Assembly: GCF_000143415.4 (NCBI RefSeq)
Contig: NW_003314268.1
Span: forward strand, 1,216,317-1,280,316
Source: Selaginella moellendorffii
Lineage: Eukaryota; Streptophyta; Lycopodiopsida; Selaginellales; Selaginellaceae
Reading direction: 5' to 3'
Length of the DNA stretch: 64,000 nt
How positions within the stretch are numbered: the first letter of the stretch is position 1; each line of letters opens with the position of its first letter. The notes beneath the pieces were generated by a model that was not told the origin of the DNA, searched no databases, and saw only the letters and a program-made list of their open reading frames with translations. Position numbers and translations under genes: made by a program. Below are positions 55,785-64,000 of this stretch, in pieces.

Positions 55785-56447
55785 TGTAGCACATATGATC
55801 ATGGGATGAGATTTGGATATACTGTCACCGTGGATCCTTAGAACCTTAGGGGATAAATGGGGATAAAATAGCCACTAACATCAAACAATTACCCTCTTTC
55901 TAGTTAACTTAAGGGGAGAGATATAAGGTGTGCTATAGTTGGTATCAGAGCAAATGGCACGGGTTCAATTCCCATTTGATTAGTGGCTACCTAAAATATA
56001 ATATACCCTTGAGCAAGGTATATTCCTACCCTTAAATTTGAAAATCGTACATATTGGACATCCATGCATACGTCCTTCCTCTTGTGGAGCATCCCAGATG
56101 AAGGTATCCACTGTGGGACTACGGTACAAGTGGATGACTAGTTGCCTCACATGGAATAACTAGTTTACACAATAGAAAGATTGGTAGATTGAGTGTGAAA
56201 ATAGAGGTGTTGGTTCCCCTTAGCTCAATAGGGGTGGTTAGTTAATAGTCAATAAGGACATTGACATCTCTAAAGGGGGGGTGAGTGTAATATATGTGAT
56301 CATGGGATAAGATTTGGATATACTGTCATCGTGGATCCTTGGAACCTTGGGGGATAAATGGGGATAAAATAGCCACTAAAGGCTCTCTCATCAAGCAATT
56401 CCCCCTTTTTCAGTTGGTTTAAGAGGAGAGAGATAAGGTGTGCTACA
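55785..56447 (+). mobile_element. TRIM (miniature LTR retrotransposon), 663 bp
   Basis: LTRs 55785-55937 and 56286-56447 both start TGTA and end GTGTGCTAYA. The primer-binding site TGGTATCAGAGC is at 55940-55951, and the purine tract AAAGGGGGGGTGAG lies just before 56286. The target duplication CAAAC is at 55780-55784 and 56448-56452. The interior (about 350 bp) has no coding capacity. Copy 1 shows the uninterrupted site in its pol gene. Confidence 0.94.
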
Positions 56448-56776
56448 CAAACAAACAAGGGTGTATGTTCCAGAAGGAGAACTAAGGAAAGTAGCTTTAG
56501 AAGAGTGTTATGATGGACTTCTTGTAAGACATGGCGGAATGCCTAAAATGATAGGTTTACTCAAGAGGAAGTATCACTAGCCAGATATGGCTAAGGATGT
56601 TCAAGACTATATAAAGACATGTCCAACATGTTAATAGGTCAAAGTTGTGACCAAGGCTAGTGGGGGCTTGTTACAAAACATCTCAATTTCAGATTGTCCG
56701 TGGAAATGTTTTACGATGGACTCCATCACAAGACTCCCCCCAAATGAGGGGTTTGATGCGATATTCGTGATGGTGT

Positions 56777-56880
56777 GCACACGTGGATGTATAAAAAAAT
56801 CAAGAAAAAATTAAAAACACATAGCTTGAATTACTATTGCAGCACAACTCATCAGTAGGGTAAAACTAACTTGTCTCTAG
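56777..56880. other. About 104-bp insertion in integrase of chromovirus copy 2
   Basis: Sequence absent from copy 1 (site near 14040), AT-rich, starting TGCACACGTGGATG. No clear inverted repeats or duplication; origin unknown. Confidence 0.5.
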
Positions 56881-58689
56881 ACTAATTTTCGAAGATGGCA
56901 TATTTCATACCTACCACAACGGAAGTGGATGCAAAAGGTGTGGCGAAGTTCTTCTTTGAGCAAGTGGTTCGAGTGCGGAGAAGGCCAGAAGAGATTATCT
57001 TAGATCGAGATAAGATCTTTACTAATACGTTTTGGAGAACTCTTTTGGAATAGTATCGTACCAAGTTGAAATTTAACACAACCTATCACTCACAGACAAA
57101 TATTGGGTATTAAATCAAGTTTGATAGCACTAACACTTCTTGATAGACAAACAAATGGAAAAGGTGAATAGGAAGCTAAAGGATTATTTGCGATGCTATG
57201 TCTCTAGAGACCAGACTGATTGGGTAAGTCATTTGGGATTTGCAGAAATGTGCTATAACAACTCACCACACTCGAGTATTGGGGTGAGTCCATGGGAAGT
57301 CATCAATGGGTGAGCTATTGAAGGTCCTGTAGAACTCGACGTGGCCGAGTATCATAAAAAATTACCCATAGTGGAGGCATTTATGGCAAAAAGACTCAAC
57401 ATTTGGAATTTAATGAGGGATTCCTTGGAATGGGCTCAACAAAGACAAACCAAGTATGCAAACTAGAAGCACTAGGATGTAGAGTTCCAACCTGGGAAGA
57501 AGGTGTGGTTGAACACCAAAAATTTAAAACTACCAAGTGGGATCAGTCGAAAGTTGACCCAAAGGTAAAAATGCATGTATTCCTAGAAATGAATTGATCT
57601 TGAGTTCCTTAAGCAGGTTCGCGGGGCCTTACGAGATTAAGGCATGAATTGGTAAGGTGGCTTACCACCTTTGACTTCCTCGAGAGATGAGGAAAATACA
57701 CCTCGTGTTCCATATGAACTTACTCAAGCCATACTTTGAGGATCCCCTTCATAAGGACTAAATAAGACATTTACCTAAGGTTATCCAAGGGGAAGAGGAA
57801 TACGAAGTTGAGGCTATCCTCAATATGCACAAGAGCAAGCGACAAGGATGTGAGGTGAAGGAGTTTCATGTGAAGTGGAAAAGATTTCCATATTACGAAC
57901 TAACATGGGAACCGAAAAAGAACCTAGCGAACACATGGATTTAGTGGAGGAATTTTTGCAAGGTAGAACTCTATGTACTTATGCAAAGTTCAATTAAAGA
58001 ATCTATTTTGAAAAATTGAGCAATATCATATGTTGGGACCTGAAAGTACGCTGAAGGTAAGCTAATTAGCATGGGTTAGCTAAATCGACCAAGCGTAAGG
58101 AGCTACACCCGACTCCCTGTGGAGATGTCAAATCCGTAAATGTATTCTATGGAGGTTGGGTTTGAGTCCAAACCCTCTAGTAAAGCAAGACTAAGTTCAA
58201 GTCCCAACCCCATACTAGGGCGTAGTGAGGGGAGGGGTATAGGAAGACTTATATTTCGTTGTCATGGGCTCTTAGTTGGGGAGGCTAACTTAGGCACACT
58301 ACTAAGTGGGATGATGCCCCTGGAGACATGGTCAACAAGTTGTAGGATTAAAAAGAGGCGTTCGATATGAGCATCAAACTTTTTCTATGGGTGGTGGTGT
58401 TGTAAAAAACCAACTCCCCAAAATGTTGAAGGTTAAAGGATCCTCGAAAATACGACCAAAATGATAAAGAGTTTATCGGATGAAACCAAGTCCAAAATCG
58501 AGTTCGAAACTGACTCTAAGACCAAGTCCAAGAAGTTTGGTTTTACTAAAAATGTTTTTTTTTTATCAAAAAGAATTTGTGACCATTCAACACTTTCATG
58601 GCTGGTCTACACATTTATAACATTTAACATGACATTTAGTAAACCAATCCTTCAAATATTATTTATATCTCATCCTTCTTGAAACATAA

Positions 58690-59482
58690 CATTGCAGCCC
58701 ATCCCTAGATTGCCGCCTTATTCTTGTGTGCCAAACAAGAAAGATGTTGGTCTTTGCTCACAATCGAAACACTTCCCCAATTTAAGGTCCTTTGTTTATT
58801 TTGCCTTCTCCTGGGGTGTCATCTCTTTCTATGGTTTCTTGTCTCTTGTTCCACTGGTCACAATAGAGTTGTTTTCAGTGCAATTAAATGGCAAGATCTC
58901 TCATGACAGTTGGATCCATCCAACAATATGCTCTAGTCATCAAAATGCCTTTCAATCTCACAAAATCATTGATTGGCATTGAGTGTTGCCAAATAGAAGC
59001 TAATTTTGCTTGAGCTACATCCACTGTTAAAGTTGTCGGAAGGGAAACAATATAACATTGTATGAGTACCTCTAGTACCCCCACTATCTCGTATGATTGA
59101 GGAAGCAAGCTTTGTTGAAAGCTTGAAGATCTTGCTTCTGCCACTCGTATTGCAAGTCACAAAGATTGTTGAATGGTGTCAAGATAAACATCTCCTCTAG
59201 CATCTTCTTGAACTGTGGCCAAGAGGAAAAGATTCCTTCTTGCTCCAGACTGTGAAACCATTCTGAAGCAAGCTCCTTCAAGTACATAGCCGCAAATGGA
59301 ACCTTCTTGTGGTCCTTCTGCTTCCTGAAGACAAAATTCCTTTCCAATTGCCTGATCCATTCTTGCAGCTTCAATTGGTCATTTGCCCCATTGTCTTGAT
59401 CCACTGGAAATTTCTCTAGATCCTGCCATCTGGAGGTTTGAGGTCCCCAACCCAAGATCCCTTTGCCCGCTAGAAGATCCAC
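58690..59482 (-). pseudogene. gag of element C
   Basis: Minus strand: LKLQEWIRQLERNFVFRKQ, YLKELASEWFHSLEQEG, FKKMLEEMFILTPFNNLCD and LQAFNKA, then further frames down to a decayed zinc-knuckle region (LGKCFDC near 58770). It is homologous to gag of element B. 59483-60090 is leader with a coiled-coil-like stretch. 58536-58689 is AT-rich sequence of unclear origin. Confidence 0.75.
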
Positions 59483-60104
59483 CTGACAAATCTTGTCAAG
59501 GAGATCCTCATACCAGGGTGTCTACTCGATTATTGGTAGCGGCCGAGAACTAGAATCGACAAAGACTTCCTCCTTCGAAGATGATCTTCGTTAAGTCCCC
59601 CTCCTTCGAGCCATGCAGCCCCCAGTCCACTAGCAAGCCTGAACTATTTGTCACTGATCTGCTGCAACACCAATGCTGTGGCATGCTCCAAAGACTGCAA
59701 GGTTTGCTGGAGTTGATCTTGCTGGCTCACTAATTGCTTATGGTTTTCAAGATACTGCTGCATAAACGATTGAAGTGCCCCTTCAACTCATTCACCAATT
59801 CCCCAGCCATGGTGTGCTATGGCGATTCCTCCAAGTCTGGAACAACGTTGATGCTTGATCCGCCTCCTCCTCCCGTCGATCTTGTGATTTCTTGATCGCC
59901 CACAGAATGGTGCTTATATTTGGATCCTCGCCATACCACACTGCCAAAGACAAAAACCTCGACTGCCCACGAAGAAACCTTACCACACAACGGAGGACGG
60001 ATCCCAGATCACAATGAAACCCATCACAATGGAAATTGCTGGCAATTGGCATGGCAGATCTGTCACTTTCAGCCCTCACTAGAAGAAACAGCTCCAATAC
60101 CAAA

Positions 60105-60273
60105 TGAAAGGAGTGAATCATAGTATCGATCATTCCCCAATATCTCATGAATCAAAGGGAATATAAGAAAGAGAATGAATAGGAAAGGAGGAAGACATGG
60201 AGAAAGAAAATGAAAAACCTTCCATACTCTATTAGCCATATATCCTACGTTCCGTACAATCCAGTCTGTAACA
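60105..60273 (-). repeat. 5' LTR of element C (169 bp)
   Basis: Plus-strand ends TGAAAGGAGTGAATCA and CAGTCTGTAACA; the primer-binding site is adjacent at 60091-60102. Confidence 0.92.
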
Positions 60274-60278
60274 GCTGC
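60274..60278. other. Target-site duplication of element C, right copy (GCTGC)
   Basis: Identical to 47787-47791; together they mark one transposition event. Confidence 0.92.
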
Positions 60279-61665
60279 TGTTTCAATTTCGGTAGGTGTC
60301 TTGTTGTGAGCATGTTTAGACCATGGTACTTTGAAACGAGATGCATACCTGCTGAAGTGCAGCAGCCGATTCTAGCTCGTAAGTATTTTGCTCGTGACAA
60401 TGTTGTGGTGCAAGCGTGAGCAAGTCAGCGTGGAGCAGCTCGCAACCAACCTGTTTATTGCGAGACACTGATGATAACTTGGAAACCAAGTACGTGGGTT
60501 ATGGTTCTGGACTGCTGCATGATTATGGTTCTGGACTGCTTCTAGAATGTCCGTTCTTTTCTCAGATTTAAACATGGCTCAAACATCAGGATGCCTCGGC
60601 TGATGACTTGGAAGTCTCATTTTGCAGTCGTGTTCTAAAGTTTATCTTAACGCATGGAGAGCTAGAAATGCTCGTTCCTTCACAGGAGGCATGATCTTGC
60701 TATTGTTTACTTATTTGTCTAAACATGCCCACTGAACCATCAGGAATCTCCCTCTTTTCCCCATGTCTTCGGGATCAGGTACTCATAAGGCTTGAAGAAT
60801 GTCCTCAAACACAGGTTGGATTTCAGGACTTTGACATGATTCAATTACACCGGCTTGAGCCACGGGTTTTGACCATCTGCGGTCCCAAGGGGCGATGAAT
60901 GGAAGCCACAATTAATGGACTTTATGAAGGATTAAATGTGGCAGATTTCTAAGAAATTCTAGAAGAGTATTTGACGTCGTATGTGCGAGAAAGTGCTCAA
61001 CATGTTTGGTTTTGTTCTTCAGTTTTTGTCTTTCTCAAAAAGAAGTGTCCCAAGGATTCCCTCAATGGCTCCTGTTTTGGATCTTGTCTTTGAACCTGAT
61101 TGTCTTGCTTGGTTTCAGGATGAACTGGATGAGACAGAATCATCAAGAGGTTTGTGGAGTATTACCGAGATCAACCACTAGGCAGAGTAAAAACTCCTGG
61201 TCCATCTGTGGAGCAGCGATCTAGAGTCGAGAGTGACCCTTAAAGGTGACGATCAATGCACCGGACATCCAAGATTGCAAGTATTGCAGTGAGGCGCCTG
61301 CAGAGTTTGGAAGGATATCCAGTTAAAAGAGGAGCTTAACGTGAATACAGAGCCAGTTCCATGGGTAAGTTCTCGGATCATCAGCGTTTCTTACTCGCTT
61401 TTTTCGTGGGCTAGGTCATTGGTGGTGATGACGATAATCTCCCGTTAATTAACACGATTGTGTCCAGCGTGACACCAACACCCCAGAAAGAGATTTCTCC
61501 TGGCACCTTGGCACCACGACGAAACACGCAAATCGGTTGGAGTTGGATCCGATATGGTGTCAATGGCTGGAATGTTTGGAGCTGCGCTGATACAAGGCCG
61601 GGTTTTCATCACCAAGGATTATCACTGTGCCAGGCACAAAGGATGCAACAGGTTTCTAGACTCCT
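60279..61665 (+). pseudogene. 3' part of the disrupted WRKY-like gene
   Basis: It continues the host exon (VSIS, GT donor) and contains an inverted exon (60302-60485), short exons ESPSFPHVFGI (60757 onward), acidic sequence near 61210, and LINTIVSSVTPTPQKEISPG. Then IGWSWIRYG (about 61532-61558), which aligns with DGYxWRKYG of WRKY domains. About 22 nt further, in a shifted frame, comes LIQGRVFITKDYHCARHKGC (61587 onward), matching the IKGxxFPRxYYRC...GC part with a C-x5-C spacing. Key WRKYGQK residues are altered and the frame is broken, so it is a relic. Confidence 0.5.
60302..60485. other. Inverted exon segment (about 185 bp)
   Basis: Matches 63129-63303 only as reverse complement: GTCTAAACATGCTCAC, the exon with LLHADLLPQH and its GTTTACTG-CGAGTG upstream intron all run backwards here, while both flanks are collinear with the paralogue. 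Confidence 0.82.
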
Positions 61666-61829
61666 TCTCGACCAAAAATTTATTTAATTAATATTAACTA
61701 ATATTTTAACCAGTTACTCTATAGAATAAACTAAGATATTCCATGATGTGGACTGCACATGAAGCTCGCCAGTGTCCTCCAGAATTCATAAAACTACAAG
61801 CGAGAGGTGTCCCTCGATCTTCATTCTTT

Positions 61830-62340
61830 CGGTAGCACAAAGTAGCAAGAACTAAACAAGAAAAACCCTTTACTACTGCAGCTTTCTGGAACACACCTCG
61901 AAAGCTCGCAACCAATAAGTTGTGTCTGATTTGCTCTCAAAGTAATCACTGGTGTTCCTTTACAAGCTCCCAGGTCTGCTGCAATCTCAATGTTGAGATA
62001 TCTCATCTAGTAGCAGAGCTCGATGAACAGGTTGAGACTTACAACAAGAGTGTGGATGGTCGTTCCTCCAATCTTCTACTGCATGGTGATTCCTTGAGAC
62101 GTGCTAAACTTATGCAATTTCGCGTTCAGAATCGTAAGGAGAGAACGTTCAAACACTGCATCCAATGTAATTTTGGACCTTAGCCTCCCTAATCAAGCTT
62201 ATTACTCGCTGTTTTGAGGTTTCTTGTGTTTGCAATGATCACTGTCCAGATTGCTTCTTCTTCGAGTAGTTCTAGGGAGCTCTTTAGTTTGGATGAAGCT
62301 GTTTTGGCATAGCAGCAAGCAATTCTTCACTTGTGAATCT
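61830..62340 (+). pseudogene. Partial WRKY-like family copy
   Basis: Contains the CTACTGCAGCTTTCTGGAAC and AGTAATCACTGGTGTT blocks and the VAELDEQVET exon found at 62680-62880 and 47430-47610, then diverges. 62340-62560 repeats 46900-47040 (AAGACTGCCATGAATCATGA-like promoter or intron block). Confidence 0.45.
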
Positions 62341-62579
62341 TCCAGAGATGGATGATTGGAAGGAGGAATTGGACAACAACAATATGAACAAGAAGTTGTG
62401 ATCACAAGGACGAGGAGGAGGAGGATGACAAGACTGCCATGAATCATGACCACAAGAAGAAAAGAAATAGTATTATCCCTAGGAAGTCATCAGATACAAT
62501 GTGATGATCAAATGCATTTTCCTCAAAGCACCAAAAATATCTAAATTTTCAAAAGGATTTTTGCCCGCGAACGATAGCG

Positions 62580-64000
62580 GTGGCCGGCACATACAACAAT
62601 ACGAAGCCAAGCCCTAACACTTATTTTTTCCTGTCTCTCACGCCATGGTGCTCGTCCTCGTCGGAAGTCCTCTACTACTGCAGGCTTCTGGAACATACCT
62701 CCAAAGCTTGCCACTCCCTACAACCCGTAAGTTTAAAGTTTCGTTGTCTGATTTCCACTCGAAACTAATCACTGGTGTTTCCTCCTAAGCTGCTACGCCT
62801 GTTTGGATCACTACTCCCGTCAATGGCTATGCTGAGCTAGTCGCAGAGCTCGACGAACAGGATGAGACTTTTCCAATGGATGCTGGTTCCTTCAATGATG
62901 ATTATTCAGGCGTTGCAGGATTGGCTCCTGCCACAGTTCAGGTATGGTATCGGTTTTTTCTTGCTGCACTGCTTCTTTGTTTATATGAGACTGATGAAAA
63001 TTTCTTAAACCAAGCACGAGGATGATTTCGAGCTGCTGCATCCTCAGATAGCTGGGCTTGTGGAGGATAATCACGAGCTACAAGTCCCGGCTGATGTTAC
63101 AATTTCGGTATGTGTCTTTTTATCCTTTTTAGTCCAATTGGTGATCACTCGCAGTAAACAGGTGGGTTACGAACTTCTCCACGCCGACTTGCTCCCGCAA
63201 CATTGTCACGAGCAAAATACTTACGAGCCAGAATCGGCTGCTGCACTTCAGCAAGTATGTTTCTTGTTTCAAAGTACCATTGTCTAAACATGCTCACAAC
63301 AATCAGGTTGATACCTGGGAAACCATAATACAGGGAGAGCTAGAAATGCTCGTGCCTTCACAATCCTTCATCCCTCCTGAGGTATGGTCTTGCTACAGTT
63401 TTCTTATTTGTCTTAACATGCCCACTGAACCATCAGGAATCTGTGAATGCTGGTCTGGAGCTACTGCCCCTGTTCCCAATGTCTTCGGGAGACTGTCAGG
63501 TACTCATAAGGCGTGAAGAATGTCCTCAAACACAAGTTGGATTTCAGAACTTGAAATGATTCAATAACACCGGCTTGAGCTCGAGCTCCCACGCCACATA
63601 TGTGCTGTCAAAGATGTCAAGAGGAGGACCCGGGTTTGCGGCTTGGAGTTTATGAAGGATTGGTTTCAAATGCAGATTTCTAAGAAATTATAGACTATTT
63701 TACGTTGCCTGTGCGAGAAAGTTAGTGCTCAACACGTTTGGTTTTGTTCTTGAAGTTTAGATCCCATCATAGTCAACCTTGCTTGCCTTCCTCAAAAAGA
63801 TGAAAGGAAATCTCTACAAGGTAATATTACCAAGATCAACCACTTCCACGACCTCGGCGACGGGGCAGCGATCTGAAGTCGAGAGCGAGCAGGACACCTC
63901 CACCCTTGAAGATGACGATCAATGTGCCGCACATCCAGGATTGCAAGCGTTGCAGTGAAGCAACTGCAGAGTTTGATTGCGGGAAGGATCCATCCTAGAA
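62580..64000 (+). CDS. Acidic multi-exon WRKY-like family gene, 5' part, runs off the window
   Basis: Clean GT-AG exons: 62790-62941 (VAELDEQDETFPMDAGS), 63015-63107 (HEDDFELLHPQIAGLVEDNH), 63162-63254, 63307-63381 (VDTWETIIQGELEMLVPSQ) and 63437-63499. The last four are 93, 93, 75 and 63 nt, all multiples of three in phase 0. A further exon near 63835-63955 reads EVESEQDTSTLEDDDQC. All are rich in Glu/Asp. The paralogue at 60279-61665 continues from the equivalent point into a WRKY-like domain, which here would lie beyond 64000. The first exon (about 62645) is uncertain. I infer a transcription-factor-like gene with an acidic N-terminal region. Confidence 0.5.

Larger units (their letters stand above)
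52516..57945 (+). pseudogene. gag-pol remnants and chromodomain of chromovirus copy 2
   Basis: Gag (52541-53672) has a damaged zinc knuckle (YFNYSKAGYFSREC). Protease is around 53760-54130, RT 54300-55070, RNase H 55103-55560 and integrase 56455-57560. The chromodomain (57790-57945) reads EEEYEVEAILNMHKSKRQG, KEFHVKWKRFPYYELTWEP and KKNL, the aromatic-cage fold that guides chromoviruses to modified histones. This end is missing from copy 1. Many TGG codons are now stops. Confidence 0.82.
51406..58535 (+). mobile_element. Chromovirus copy 2, nested in element C, heavily AT-shifted
   Basis: 5' LTR 51406-52453 (TGTAAGGAACCAACTCC to TTATA), primer-binding site TGGTATTAGAGC (52457-52468), full gag-pol remnants, chromodomain, purine tract GGGTGGTGGTG (58391-58401), then 134 bp of the 3' LTR (58402-58535) before truncation. 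The two LTR starts differ at many positions, so the insertion is old. Compared with copy 1 most differences are G-to-A and C-to-T. Confidence 0.9.
47792..60273 (-). mobile_element. Ty3-type retrotransposon C with nested insertions
   Basis: Complete ends: LTRs 47792-47950 and 60105-60273, both TG...CA, and 5-bp duplications GCTGC outside. On the minus strand the primer-binding site TGGTATTGGAGC lies at 60102-60091. The polypurine tract GTAAGGGAGGG (47961-47951) directly precedes the 3' LTR. Native parts are gag (59482-58690), a linker (51405-50890), RT (50889-50195 and 49530-49480), a remnant of RNase H (about 49480-49385), integrase (49355-48480) and a C-terminal domain (48450-47955). It is interrupted by chromovirus copy 2 and by an LTR fragment, so native length is near 4.7 kb. 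Confidence 0.93.

Overview
The window is nuclear DNA of a land plant. It encodes a JAZ/TIFY jasmonate repressor, a plastid fatty-acid-export (FAX/TMEM14) protein, a tubby-like F-box protein, a PPR-DYW editing factor, a class II P450 and a plant-type SufB. Introns are very short, mostly 45-90 bp. Compact genes beside TE-filled deserts and a large intronless DYW-type PPR gene fit a lycophyte such as Selaginella; that assignment is inference, not a search result.

Layout. 1-2238: AT-rich, nothing recognised. 2239-4346: an MSH2 gene relic followed by an intact P450 gene. 4697-28743: a large imperfect palindrome. Its arms (4697-8781 and 23488-28743) carry inverted copies of one segment: the 3' end of SufB, a 3'-truncated Ty3-type retrotransposon with about 180-bp LTRs, and an MSH2 C-terminal relic. 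The spacer holds a chromovirus (9169-14934) fused to a large non-autonomous element (14935-22999) whose LTRs are filled with CTCGGA-like tandem repeats. 28607-46166: a gene-dense island in this order: SufB (-), a divergent amidophosphoribosyltransferase-like gene (+), a small unknown gene (-), a 21-exon RAD54B-like ATPase (+), tubby-like F-box (+), JAZ (+), FAX (+), PPR-DYW (+). 46511-64000: a decayed tandem family of acidic, multi-exon, WRKY-like genes, split by a 12.5-kb nest of retroelements (47792-60273).

The nest can be read to base level. A minus-strand Ty3-type element with 5-bp target duplications contains a decayed plus-strand chromovirus, which in turn contains a 663-bp TRIM with its own 5-bp duplication. 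A separate LTR fragment interrupts the outer element's reverse transcriptase/RNase H region.

Functional threads: SufB builds plastid Fe-S clusters. Its divergent neighbour resembles an Fe-S enzyme (PurF/GPAT) that has lost catalytic motifs but keeps cysteines matching the cluster ligands. JAZ has two G-boxes and a TATA box upstream. A RAD54B-like gene and a small gene share a short promoter packed with ACGT cores. The most unusual observations are three independent micro-inversions, intron-like inserts in the chromovirus integrase, and the PurF-like apparent pseudoenzyme beside SufB.
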